From assembly GCA_023401925.1 (NCBI GenBank), contig JAEXDA010000043.1, forward strand, positions 124,001-188,000: DNA of 64,000 bases, written 5' to 3'. Shown piece after piece: positions 34,560 through 42,939 of this stretch (positions within the stretch are counted from its first letter, which is position 1; each line of letters begins with the position of its first letter). The position numbers and the translations under genes were made by a program. Below the pieces are notes generated by a model that had not been told where the DNA came from, searched no databases, and saw nothing but the letters and a program-made list of their open reading frames with translations. This DNA comes from Bacillota bacterium. Its GTDB lineage: Bacteria > Bacillota > UBA4882 > UBA8346.

Positions 34560-35762
34560 GTGTTAATTTTGGTCATCAACAGTGGTAGTTCTTCTCTAAA
34601 ATACAAGCTATACCAGATGCAAACTGAAACTGTTTTAGCCGCCGGACTGGTCGAACGTATTGGTAGTACAAATGGTAATGCTGCAATTTGCCATCAAATA
34701 AAGGATGGCGATAAGATTAAATTCGAACAGAAAATTAATAACCATAATGAAGCATTAAAAACTGTCGTGGATTTTTTAGTAAACCCTGAAACCGGAGTTA
34801 TCAAATCGCTAGAAGAGATAAAAGCTGTTGGCCATCGGGTCCTGCATGGAGGGGAAATTTTTTCCAGCGCAGTGATAGTAGGAGATAAGGAACTAGACCA
34901 AATGGAAAGTTTGAGAGAGCTGGGTCCGTTACATATGCCGGCGAATATCATGGGCATAAGGGCTTGTAGGGATTTAATGCCGAATACTCCTCAAATTGCT
35001 GTTTTTGATACCGCTTTTCACCAGACAATGCCCCGAAGTTCATTCCTATATGCATTACCTTATGAATACTACGAAAAATATCAAGTTCGCCGCTATGGAT
35101 TCCATGGTACTTCACACCGTTATGTATGTCAAAGGGCTGCTCAAATTCTAGGTAAAAATTTGGCCAAACTCAAGATGATCACCCTGCATTTAGGCAATGG
35201 CAGTAGCTTGGCAGCGATAAAAGAAGGTAAATGTTATGATACGACAATGGGTTTCACCCCGTTAGCCGGTTTGGTTATGGGTACCCGTTGCGGTGATATC
35301 GATCCGGCCATTGTGCCCTTTTTGCTTAATACTTTAAAGTTAACCCCCAATGAAGTGGATAACTTAATGAATAAGAAGAGCGGATTTTTAGGAATGGCTG
35401 GCTTTAGTGATATGAGGGATATTCAGAAAGCCCGTGAGGATGGTAATCCGAGAGCTCAGGATGTCTATGACATTTTTATGCATAACCTGGTAAAAAACGT
35501 CGGAGCTTATTATGCTGAAATGGGTGGTCTTGATGTTATGGTTTTTGCCGGAGGAATCGGTGAAAATGATAGCGTTACAAGGGCTGATCTTTGTCACCAA
35601 TTAACCCACCTGGGTGTGGAGTTTGATGAAAAGAAAAATGACGGCGCCCGCGGCAAGGAAATCATTATTAGTAAACCCCGTTCGAAAGTAACTGTTATGG
35701 TCGTACCGACTAATGAAGAGTTAATGATTGCTAAAGATGCTTATGAATTGATTTATGCCTAA
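34560..35762 (+). CDS. ackA: Acetate kinase
   Basis: 400 residues from GTG 34560 with GGGGAGG upstream; an upstream in-frame GTG at 34497 would add 21 non-family residues. ASKHA fold: VINSGSSSLKYKLY, HRVLHGGE, FDTAFHQTMP, HLGNGSSLAAI and VFAGGIGEN. Makes ATP and acetate from acetyl phosphate, a main energy step in fermentation. No pta is adjacent. Has its own promoter and terminator, so it is monocistronic. Confidence 0.98.
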   Translation: MLILVINSGSSSLKYKLYQMQTETVLAAGLVERIGSTNGNAAICHQIKDGDKIKFEQKINNHNEALKTVVDFLVNPETGVIKSLEEIKAVGHRVLHGGEIFSSAVIVGDKELDQMESLRELGPLHMPANIMGIRACRDLMPNTPQIAVFDTAFHQTMPRSSFLYALPYEYYEKYQVRRYGFHGTSHRYVCQRAAQILGKNLAKLKMITLHLGNGSSLAAIKEGKCYDTTMGFTPLAGLVMGTRCGDIDPAIVPFLLNTLKLTPNEVDNLMNKKSGFLGMAGFSDMRDIQKAREDGNPRAQDVYDIFMHNLVKNVGAYYAEMGGLDVMVFAGGIGENDSVTRADLCHQLTHLGVEFDEKKNDGARGKEIIISKPRSKVTVMVVPTNEELMIAKDAYELIYA

Positions 35763-35777
35763 AGTTTTGTCAAATAC

Positions 35778-35834
35778 AAACCCCTGCCTTAGTTGTGAAA
35801 TCCCTATTTTATTTCTAAGGAAGGGGTTTTTTAT
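35778..35834 (+). terminator. Terminator of ackA
   Basis: AAACCCCTGCCTTAG (35778-35792) pairs with CTAAGG-AAGGGGTTT (35815-35829), then TTTAT. Strong intrinsic terminator. Confidence 0.9.
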
Positions 35835-35888
35835 CGAATTTTATCCGAGAGAGAATACTTTCCGAAAATAGCAGGAAAATATACCTCA

Positions 35889-35916
35889 TTGACAATTTCT
35901 CAATTCATGCTATAAT
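35889..35916 (+). promoter_or_regulatory. Promoter of smpB
   Basis: TTGACA (35889-35894), 16 bases, TATAAT (35911-35916): consensus hexamers, 31 bases before the smpB start. Confidence 0.75.
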
Positions 35917-35946
35917 TATTTGGCAACTGTGGTGAGGTGAAATGGG

Positions 35947-36426
35947 ATGGCCGATAAAGCGCGCGAGGAAAGAAAAAGAATATCGGAAAACCGTCGGGCT
36001 AGGCATGAATATTTTATCGAGGAAACTTTTGAGACCGGTATTGTTTTAACCGGCACCGAGGTGAAATCATTACGGCTCGGCAAAGGCAACCTACAGGATA
36101 GTTTTGCCCAGATCACCAACAACGAGGTTTTATTGCACAATTGCCACATCAGTCCTTATGATTTCGGCAACCGTTTCAACCATGAGCCTTTACGTACCCG
36201 GAAGCTTTTAATGCATAAGACGGAGATTCGCCGTTTGTTTGCCAAAACCCGGGAACAAGGATTAACCTTAATCCCTTTACAGATGTATTTTAACGAAAAG
36301 GGTCGGGTGAAAGTGGAACTGGCGCTGGCCAAAGGTAAAAAGCTTTATGATAAACGGGAAGATATCGCCGCGCGGGATGCTAAAAGGGATATAGATAGGG
36401 CAATAAGAGAAAAGGGTAAAGGGTAA
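35947..36426 (+). CDS. smpB: SsrA-binding protein
   Basis: 159 residues, OB-fold tmRNA partner. N-terminal RRARHEYFIEETFETGIVL, TGTEVKSLRLGK, and the basic C-terminal tail KKLYDKREDIAARDAKRDI that enters the mRNA channel. Delivers tmRNA to stalled ribosomes. GGTGAGGTGA upstream of ATG 35947. Lies 142 bases before ssrA. Confidence 0.97.
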   Translation: MADKAREERKRISENRRARHEYFIEETFETGIVLTGTEVKSLRLGKGNLQDSFAQITNNEVLLHNCHISPYDFGNRFNHEPLRTRKLLMHKTEIRRLFAKTREQGLTLIPLQMYFNEKGRVKVELALAKGKKLYDKREDIAARDAKRDIDRAIREKGKG

Positions 36427-36568
36427 AGGGAAAAACTTTAAGTATGGTTTATTCTTCGATCTTTTTAGGCTTTTTCATCATAACATGATATAATAAATTA
36501 GTTAGTTTACAGTTCACAAAGAAGAGGAATTTTTTTCTCTTCACCAGTTACACTTTTCACTTTAAATC

Positions 36569-36921
36569 GGGGGCGACCGGTTTCGACGGGGAGTGTGGTG
36601 GCAAGGATAGCGGGTCGAGGTGCTGTGGCCTCGTTAAACTGCAGCAAGCACATTAAGTGCCAATAATCAAGAATTAGCTTTAGCCGCTTAATATAACGGC
36701 TCGTCCAATCCGGGCTTAACTTGGGAGGCCGGTGCGGGCGTCAAATAAACCAAGGCGCTCACCGTTCAATTCTCGGAGGATGGTGCTAAGATCATCGAGA
36801 TAGCCGACGGCTGGTTCGTCTGTAGACGAGCCGGAAGCGAAATTTAAACTGCAGTCTGCACCCGGAGAAGTCTTTGTTGTTACCTTTTCGGACGGGGGTT
36901 CGACTCCCCCCGCCTCCACCA
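36569..36921 (+). ncRNA. ssrA: Transfer-messenger RNA
   Basis: The 5' end GGGGGCGACCGGTTTCGACG and 3' end GGGTTCGACTCCC...CGCCTCCACCA are the tRNA-like halves. GGGGGCG pairs with CGCCTCC as the acceptor stem, and the CCA is encoded. The tag frame is most likely GCC at 36659 to the stop at 36689, giving ANNQELALAA, with the usual ALAA end. One-piece tmRNA of 353 bases. Works with SmpB just upstream. A terminator follows at 36972. Confidence 0.96.
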
Positions 36922-36966
36922 AAAATATTAACAATAATTCAGAGGCGAACGCCTCCACTAAAATAA
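36911..36966. repeat. Near-repeat of the ssrA 3' end
   Basis: CGCCTCCACCAAAAATA (36911-36927, the tmRNA 3' end) recurs as CGCCTCCACTAAAATAA at 36950-36966, with about 15 of 17 positions alike. The copy also forms a small hairpin (GAGGCG-AA-CGCCTC, 36942-36955). ssrA 3' ends are frequent phage and island attachment sites, so this could be an att-site scar, but no integrase is seen. Confidence 0.4.
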
Positions 36967-36971
36967 AAATT

Positions 36972-37004
36972 CAAAGCTCGCGGATATTTCTGCGGGCTTT
37001 TTGC
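36972..37004 (+). terminator. Terminator of ssrA
   Basis: AAAGCTCGCGG and CTGCGGGCTTT pair around ATATTT, followed by TTG. Located 50 bases after the tmRNA. Confidence 0.8.
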
Positions 37005-37133
37005 TTTGAATTTTTAAAGTGTGAAGGGAGAAGGGTGAATTTTAAAAGGAAAAGCTATAGATACCGGTTTCAAAAGCAACCATAACATAAGGATATGATG
37101 GGTATATTATTTTACTAGGATAGGATACTGGAT

Positions 37134-37325
37134 ATGAATATAAAACCAGCTGCGGCACTACGCAAGAATTATAGTAAAATATTTTCCCTCTGCAAGACTA
37201 CTAAGGAACTTGTGCTTTTAATGCCGTTTCAGCGCAAGAGGATGTCAAGACTGCATTGTTTTTTCCTTTTGAATCTTACTTTTCAAAAGAGTTATGTCGC
37301 TGGAGCATTGGAAAGTAGTATTTAA
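37134..37325 (+). pseudogene. Phd/YefM antitoxin N-terminal fragment
   Basis: The first 25 residues, MNIKPAAALRKNYSKIFSLC followed by KTTKE, are the Phd/YefM antitoxin DNA-binding start. After that the frame leaves the family (LVLLMPFQRKRMS...). No toxin gene follows. It is a truncated or rearranged antitoxin. The rest of the gap up to 37690 (about 365 bases) contains no recognisable gene. Confidence 0.6.
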
Positions 37326-37707
37326 GGTTTTTATAGAATCTATACCAGCCATCACAAAAGAAGGATTGCCGCCAATAGTTCAGATTTGTCATGAAACTTA
37401 CCTTCTCTGTACCAAATGATTTGTAGCTGAATATTATGATTGACAGGCCATAGGTTTATAACATATAGGCTTTTGTAATTGTGTGTGATGTTGGGCGCCT
37501 AATCCATATGATCTACATTCCCAAGGGCAGCGCCAGCTTATTACCATTGCTAGGGCGTTTGTTTCCAAATGTAAAATATCATGCGGTAAACGGCTTTAAA
37601 GCAAAAATAGCTTACCCAGTATATAAATAGTATGGAAATATACGCTATCAGGCACAGGTTCTTGAGATTGGTAACAAACATATTATGAAAGAAAAGGAGG
37701 GAATACC

Positions 37708-37953
37708 ATGAGTATCTTTGAGCAAGGAATCGAATTCATTGACCAAGGAATTGAAATGTTAGCCAGAAATTGGGGTCATGAAGTTTGGTTATTTGTTCGG
37801 CATGAAGATGGTCTTCGATGGGTATCATTTCGAAAATGCACCAAAGATGATTTAAAAAGACTATCTGCCATGATCTTTAATGCTCATGGTCCGATGATAA
37901 GGAATGAACTTGAATCCAGCGCTATACTCAATGACGCAATTTATTTGCTATAG
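37708..37953 (+). CDS. Hypothetical protein, 81 aa
   Basis: An excellent AAAAGGAGGGA ribosome-binding site precedes ATG 37708. The protein (IEFIDQGIEMLARNWGHEVWLFVRH...) is soluble and rich in aromatic and charged residues, with no signal peptide. Family not recognised. A second frame overlaps and continues past its stop (ATG 37967 to 38104, 45 codons, ...IINNLMDSKIDLIVKESDY), and might be a second small gene or a frameshifted continuation. Confidence 0.6.
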   Translation: MSIFEQGIEFIDQGIEMLARNWGHEVWLFVRHEDGLRWVSFRKCTKDDLKRLSAMIFNAHGPMIRNELESSAILNDAIYLL

Positions 37954-37966
37954 GCTTTATGCTGTT

Positions 37967-38104
37967 ATGAGAAAAATCATTCAGCCAAGCCTCAACCCGA
38001 TCATTAATAATCTTATGGATTCAAAAATCGACTTAATTGTGAAGGAATCTGATTACAAAAATTTGAGGATATGTTCAAGCGATGAGTACAATGCATTAAA
38101 TTAA
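37967..38104 (+). CDS. Possible small ORF, 45 aa
   Basis: MRKIIQPSLNPIINNLMDSK and so on, ending SSDEYNALN. Protein-like composition, but no clear ribosome-binding site. The next frame (ATG 38104, MPIGQINLIQSAFEAYKPQY..., 35 codons) overlaps its stop. Both may be fragments of decayed genes. The stretch 38104-38140 forms a perfect hairpin (ATGCCGATTG/CAATCGGCAT). 38212-38588 has no recognisable intact gene. Confidence 0.3.
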   Translation: MRKIIQPSLNPIINNLMDSKIDLIVKESDYKNLRICSSDEYNALN

Positions 38105-38140
38105 TGCCGATTGGTCAAATAAATCTCATTCAATCGGCAT
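38104..38140. repeat. Perfect 10-bp inverted repeat
   Basis: ATGCCGATTG (38104-38113) and CAATCGGCAT (38131-38140). Could be a terminator stem, but only TTGAAG follows. Confidence 0.4.
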
Positions 38141-38588
38141 TTGAAGCATATAAACCTCAGTATGTCGGAGAGCAATCAAGAGCATTATTCCAGAAAGAAA
38201 TTGTTTTCTAGGACATGCCTTAAGAGCAATCCATGTGAAAAAATAGTTATTCCGGTGTTCAAACCAATGGAAGCGTCGATATCTTATGGCTTTGATTACG
38301 ATTCCATCAAAATTTATCACCTGCCGGCTGTGAGGCCAAATTGCATCCATAATACCGGTAAGGAATTGCGGAATTCAGGGAAGGGCTTTTCAGATCAAAC
38401 ATTGTGGTTGAAAAAGCTGTGAAAGGAATGGTCGCCTGATGCTCGGGATAATCGGCACGATATGTGGCCAGAAGTTACTCCTATTAACGAGTGGAACCAA
38501 AATCATGATTATGGAATATTTTGTATCGGCAAGTGTTGATAAAATATAGAGCGGCATCAAGAATAATTTACGAAAGTGAGGTAAGGGA

Positions 38589-39281
38589 ATGAAGGGAAAG
38601 GATTGGATTATCGCCGTTATTATATTGGCAATCACAGGATTCGAATTGGTCGGACTCACATTTTTACATCAGACCACCAAAAACTATCGACAGGAAATTG
38701 CAAAAATGGATAATCGCATCGCTTGGTTAAAACAGCAAAAAAAGATTGAATGTAACTCTTATCAAATGAAAATTCAAAAGGTTCGAGAACAAGTTCAAGA
38801 AAATGCTGTTATCTATGGCTATATTACCGGTTATTTAGCGGTTAATAATCCAAAATTAATCACGGATGAGCTCTCGGAATTTACCGCGTTGACTGTTAAC
38901 TATGCGCAAGAAGCTGGAGTAAGCCCCTATGATTGTCTCACGATTTGTCAAATTGAAAATGGATTTGACCTGCATAAAGAGGGTAAAGCTGGTGAACAAG
39001 GACCCGCTCAACTGATGGCCATAACATGGAGTGATTATTACAAAGAATTTGGATATAAACCGGAAGACTTTTATAAATGGCAATGTAATTACAGGGTTGC
39101 CATCGCTCATTTTGCGGAATTATTGAAACGAAATAACAATGACATTAAGATGGCAATCGGCGAGTATAACGGCGGGGGAAGATGGTCGCTTATCGCTTCT
39201 TCCAGAAACCATGTTCGGAAGTTTATGATTGCCAGCCGTGGGGTATCGGAATTGCGAAAACAAAAGAGAGGCTGTCAATGA
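38589..39281 (+). CDS. Membrane-anchored lytic transglycosylase (SLT domain)
   Basis: 230 residues. N-terminal transmembrane helix (WIIAVIILAITGFELVGLTF), coiled coil to about 80, then an SLT-type domain. The likely catalytic Glu is in ICQIENGFDL, followed by GEQGPAQLMAITW and later AIGEYNGGGRWSL. Cleaves peptidoglycan glycan strands outside the membrane. Similar small enzymes occur in phages and conjugative elements. SD GAGGTAAGGG before ATG 38589. Its stop overlaps the start of a 43-codon ORF. Confidence 0.85.
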   Translation: MKGKDWIIAVIILAITGFELVGLTFLHQTTKNYRQEIAKMDNRIAWLKQQKKIECNSYQMKIQKVREQVQENAVIYGYITGYLAVNNPKLITDELSEFTALTVNYAQEAGVSPYDCLTICQIENGFDLHKEGKAGEQGPAQLMAITWSDYYKEFGYKPEDFYKWQCNYRVAIAHFAELLKRNNNDIKMAIGEYNGGGRWSLIASSRNHVRKFMIASRGVSELRKQKRGCQ

Positions 39282-39409
39282 TTACTCAAAAAAGGGTACA
39301 ATATTGCCATAAATTCTATTTTGCTTATCCCGATTGGGCTGATTGCGCCGGAAGAAATAATGGCTTTTACAATCCGTTGAAAGTTTCTTTCGGCTATACG
39401 AAAGCGTGA
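39278..39409 (+). CDS. Hypothetical 43-aa protein coupled to the transglycosylase
   Basis: ATG 39278 overlaps the TGA of the preceding gene (ATGA), the usual sign of translational coupling. The product reads MITQKRVQYCHKFYFAYPDW and ends NPLKVSFGYTKA. It is rich in aromatic residues with two Cys. No family recognised. It could be a small partner protein or chance. Confidence 0.4.
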   Translation: MITQKRVQYCHKFYFAYPDWADCAGRNNGFYNPLKVSFGYTKA

Positions 39410-39413
39410 TGAA

Positions 39414-39890
39414 CTATAGTAAATTACTATCTTTTTTTCGCAGATATTCATAATGCCGATAACACGCATAAAAACATCCATAGACGAGTGGAAAACGTAA
39501 TAATACATGCCAGTGGATTTCAATCAGTAGTCCCGCTTCCTTTAAAAAAGCTCCTATAAATACACCCAGCATAGCATATATACCAATATATATATAGAGT
39601 ATGTATTTTATTTTGCTTACCGGTAAAAAATAAAAAAACAACAATACAGCCGTTGCCCAAGCCAAATTGAGAAATATTGGAGAACCATAAAAAACAAATG
39701 GGGAAGCGTTGCTATATTGATAAATATTTAATATTTTCATCAGAAGAACTACAATCAAATCAAGCCCTGTTCCCCAAAGTACCGAAAACCAAAATAATCT
39801 TTTAATTTCTGCCCGAGGAATAAAAACTAAAACAAAAAAAAGCATAACGAGGGCAAACGCAGGGTAATAGAGATTATTTGATAATTCCAA
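39414..39890 (-). CDS. Integral membrane protein of unknown function, 158 aa
   Basis: Four to five hydrophobic helices (YYPAFALVMLFFVLVFIP; WFSVLWGTGLDLIVVLLM; IFLNLAWATAVLLFFYFLP; YIYIGIYAMLGVFIGAFL; HVLLRFPLVYGCFYACY) and a basic C-terminus (YLRKKDSNLL). TTG start 39890 with TGGAGG upstream. The arrangement resembles small clostridial membrane proteins of the CBO0543 type, but I am not sure. Convergent with the 43-aa ORF, four bases apart. Confidence 0.65.
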   Translation of the reverse strand: MELSNNLYYPAFALVMLFFVLVFIPRAEIKRLFWFSVLWGTGLDLIVVLLMKILNIYQYSNASPFVFYGSPIFLNLAWATAVLLFFYFLPVSKIKYILYIYIGIYAMLGVFIGAFLKEAGLLIEIHWHVLLRFPLVYGCFYACYRHYEYLRKKDSNLL

Positions 39891-39983
39891 GCGATATCCT
39901 CCATTTCAGAGTTACTACTAGTATTGGAAAAAAAACAAAAGCTATACAGCGAAGGTGGAGAGTGGTAAACAAATGAAATCAGA

Positions 39984-40368
39984 ATGGATGTTCACCCAAT
40001 GGAAGAAGTCTTAGGCGAAATCATTCTTAACGGCATTGAGTTTGAAACTTTGGGCATCAATTCGCTAACTATAACAATCATTTCCAAAGAGGTGTCAATA
40101 CGTTCCGAAAATTCTCACATGCAATTATCTTTACTGGGATTTTCGTGCTAATGGGAGCTGTTACATATGCAGGCTATGGATATATGAAGAAATCAGAACC
40201 TCGATAACGCCTATACCGGATCAAGCTGTACTCGTTTTTATACGAAACTATTCGTTTGGTTCTTCGAATGCCGCTTCGGTTTTTGATGTATCGGGGAAGG
40301 AAACCAAATCCATTGGAATATTATATGATAAGAAAGAGTACGAAAGGAGGGAAGCCGGTCGGGTGTGA
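39984..40368 (+). pseudogene. Multiply frameshifted gene with membrane segment and DUF2846-like part
   Basis: Three consecutive frames read as one protein: frame one gives MEEVLGEIILNGIEFETLGI; another gives NTFRKFSHAIIFTGIFVLMG with a membrane helix up to SEPR at 40204; a third (40204-40368) gives PDQAVLVFIRNYSFGSSNAA and SVFDVSGKETKSIGIL. The last part resembles DUF2846-like lipoproteins. At least two frameshifts are needed. Decayed accessory gene. Confidence 0.5.
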
Positions 40369-40653
40369 ACAATGCGAATGGTCAGTGGATGAAACATTAA
40401 TTTTTGGTGTGTGTTCGTGATTTTGGTGGTTAAAAAGGTTTTAGGTTTTAATGACAAAGGGCAGAAAAAGACAATTGACCACGAAACACACGAAAGGGCA
40501 CGAAAAGAGGAATGAACAGTCAGTGGGTTAACGAAGACAGGATGAACAGCAAGATTTACAGGTTTAATAAATGGTGAACGGCATTAAACCCGCAGATTAC
40601 TTCCCTGAAACGTAAAAACCGTATTTCTGCGTATCCCTGTCCCGGCAGCGAAA

Positions 40654-40926
40654 ATGCTTTTGGTACCCCAAAGGGAGCTTTTTCTAGATCAAACGAAAGA
40701 ATTCGAAGCAAATAACAAGCTTTTTCTATCTTGGAAGGAGCTTTTTCTCGCTTGGAGGGAGAAAATCGAAGTAAATAACAAGGAATTTGTATATCAAAGG
40801 GAGGAATTCGAAGCAAATAAGGAGCTTTTTCTATCCCAGAGGGAGCTTTTTCTCGATCAAAAGGAGAAAATCGAAGCAAATAACAAGCTTTTTCTACCTC
40901 AGAAGGAGCTTTTTTTGCCCCAAACC
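40654..40926. repeat. In-phase array of thirteen 21-bp modules
   Basis: Thirteen modules of exactly 21 bases. In the plus frame each encodes a heptad of one of two kinds: ELFLxQ(K/R)-type (ELFLDQT, KLFLSWK, ELFLAWR, ELFLSQR, KLFLPQK) and EKIEANN-type (KEFEANN, EKIEVNN, EEFEANK, EKIEANN). Order is mostly A-B-A triplets, that is 63-base higher units. The plus frame (MLLVPQR start, 94 codons) has no ribosome-binding site. The minus strand is also open over 151 codons with the same period. It could be a coiled-coil-coding relic or a tandem DNA repeat. Confidence 0.75.
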
Positions 40927-41571
40927 CGGATACCGTAAGGTTTTGGATGTTGCTTCCGTAGTGTTGGAGTGGTTTCTTACTCTTATATCTTGATGTGGGT
41001 TGCGGAAACATGCGGGCGTGTTCGGCTTGCGATTAATCCCGCAAATCTTCAAATCCCGAAAATCCGGACTTATCCTGTCAATTTCGGTCGCCGCAACCTT
41101 GCCCTGAATCCGCCATGGTCTTTTACTCCCCGGCTTGTCCCTCCTTTCCAAGACCGGCGGCAAAATCCATTAAATTTTTATCTTTCAAGTTTCATCCGGT
41201 GAATCACTTACCGGTTTTCTAAGTTCCACTAAAGTCAAGGTTGCCCAGCACTTTAAAGTTCGACGGTTAATGGGTTTAGGGGCTATGTTGGGTAAATGAG
41301 GTGTTGTATAAAAGTATGTATATTTCTTTTTTAGTTTGGGATTAAAACTGAAAAATCCCTCATTGAACTTGCCTTTAAGAAAATGCCTGTTCAAAATGAA
41401 CGTATTAAGTATATTGATTTTTTATAGGCAATCGTGAAAATCGAAGAAAATGAATTGGAAATGCGTAAATGTTGTCACGCTCTGAAATTTATGGAAGGAT
41501 TTAAATAACATTCATGGAATTAATTTATACTTTACCAGGTGTGGGAATAGTGACGGAAAAGGGAACATCCA
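40927..41571. other. Gene-free stretch before the MFS gene
   Basis: Frames here are short and mutually inconsistent, and none has a good ribosome-binding site. 40369-40653 (before the repeat array) is similar, with phrases such as ACCACGAAACACACGAAAGG that recur as degenerate intergenic filler in many genomes. I see no RNA gene. Confidence 0.4.
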
Positions 41572-42801
41572 ATGAAATTGAATCTGAGATTCAAAGATAA
41601 CGTGAATAGTAAGTTCATGATCCAAGGGCTCCGGGCGGAAATCGGAAAACGCTTTGTTCATGACCGGGATTTCAAGTTGTTTTTGATTGTCGGCCTATGT
41701 GCCGGAATTGCCAGTGGGATCAACTCAACCACCTTTAATAACTTTTTAAGTGATGTCTATAAACTATCGGCCGAGTCCCGGGGAATTGTCGAGTTTCCCC
41801 GGGAATTGCCGGGAGTTTTCATTATGGTAGTTTTGGGATTGCTTTCGTTTCTGGGCGATATTCGTTTAGCTGTGGTGGGGATGCTGGCGGCATCCTTGGG
41901 CATGTTGGGGCTCGGTCTGTTTTCCCCTACATTTGCAAGTATGTTGGTATGGATGATGATGTTTAGTCTTGGGACCCACATCTTTATGCCCCTGGCGCCG
42001 GGGATTGGAATGGCCTTGTCCGAGCAGGAACAGTATGGAATGCGGTTAGGGCGGTTCAATGCCTATAATCTGGCGGCGACAATTCTTGGCTATGCCATTG
42101 TATGGGTGGGATTTAAGTATCTGGGATTAACCTATCAATGGGCATTTGTGATCGCAGCTTTTTTTTATATCTTAGCCGCAGTTTTCCTGGAATTAATGAA
42201 ATCAAGAAAGCCGGCAGTGAAGAAGGTTAAGTTTGTTTTTCGTAAGCAGTATATTCTTTTTTATATCTTAAGTGTAGTCAATGGGGCTAGAAAGCAGATT
42301 TTTCTGACCTTTGCGCCTTGGGTGCTGATTAAAGTTTTTCAGGTTACCCCTCCAGTGTTTGCTATTTTGGGCGTTATCATCGCTACGGTAAGTATCCTTA
42401 CCCGGACCATGGTCGGCAACGCCATTGATAAACTGGGAGAACGTTTTGTCCTCTCCACTGAGGCGGTTGTTTTGATTGCCATTTGTATGGGTTATGCCTT
42501 TGCGGAGGACTTAGTGCCCCATAGTATGGCTATAGTGATTATTGCGGCCTGTTATATTATTGACAATTCCATGAACGCCGTGGAAATGGCCCGATCCACT
42601 TATGTTAAAAAGATTGCCAATGATCCCGATGATCTGGTCCCCACTTTATCAGCCGGAACCAGCTTAGATCATATTGTGGCAATGACGATACCTTATTTTG
42701 GTGGATTGTTATGGGTGAATCTGGGATATCAATATGTTTTCCTGGCTGCCACCGGGATAGCAGTGATAAATTTGATATTATCCAGGAAGATCAAAACGTG
42801 A
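41572..42801 (+). CDS. MFS transporter
   Basis: 409 residues with about 12 transmembrane helices. LFLIVGLCAGIASGINSTTF is the first; the family loop motif is weak. The N-terminal cytoplasmic stretch is longer than usual (about 40 residues). DNSMNAVEMARSTYV and the final GLLWVNLGYQYVFLA are typical of a bacterial MFS branch of unknown substrate. AAAAGGG precedes ATG 41572. Single gene closed by the terminator at 42821. Confidence 0.88.
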   Translation: MKLNLRFKDNVNSKFMIQGLRAEIGKRFVHDRDFKLFLIVGLCAGIASGINSTTFNNFLSDVYKLSAESRGIVEFPRELPGVFIMVVLGLLSFLGDIRLAVVGMLAASLGMLGLGLFSPTFASMLVWMMMFSLGTHIFMPLAPGIGMALSEQEQYGMRLGRFNAYNLAATILGYAIVWVGFKYLGLTYQWAFVIAAFFYILAAVFLELMKSRKPAVKKVKFVFRKQYILFYILSVVNGARKQIFLTFAPWVLIKVFQVTPPVFAILGVIIATVSILTRTMVGNAIDKLGERFVLSTEAVVLIAICMGYAFAEDLVPHSMAIVIIAACYIIDNSMNAVEMARSTYVKKIANDPDDLVPTLSAGTSLDHIVAMTIPYFGGLLWVNLGYQYVFLAATGIAVINLILSRKIKT

Positions 42802-42820
42802 TTCACTTAGGCATAATTGT

Positions 42821-42843
42821 TAAGGGCTTAGGCCCTTTTTTTA
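42821..42843 (+). terminator. Terminator of the MFS gene
   Basis: AAGGGC-TTAG-GCCCTT followed by TTTTT. Strong intrinsic terminator, similar to the one after secG. Confidence 0.9.
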
Positions 42844-42939
42844 TGTCCCGGATTTTTAAATTTCAAAAAAAGGTTTTTTAATAATTAAACGTAATAATGT
42901 ATCAAAATGATGAGTATTTTTATATATGGAGGTTTCAAC

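Noticed and set aside
38141..38422. 93-codon open frame
   Set aside because: TTG start without SD, and odd composition. It starts inside a hairpin, and the region shows broken frames on both sides.
40460..40560. CRISPR-like or transposon repeat (CACGAAACACACGAAAGGG)
   Set aside because: Only one imperfect internal repetition, with no spacer pattern; it looks like degenerate intergenic filler.
40556..41011. 151-codon open frame on the minus strand over the 21-bp repeats
   Set aside because: It is open because the 21-bp period keeps every frame free of stops. There is no ribosome-binding site, and its sequence mirrors the plus-strand modules.
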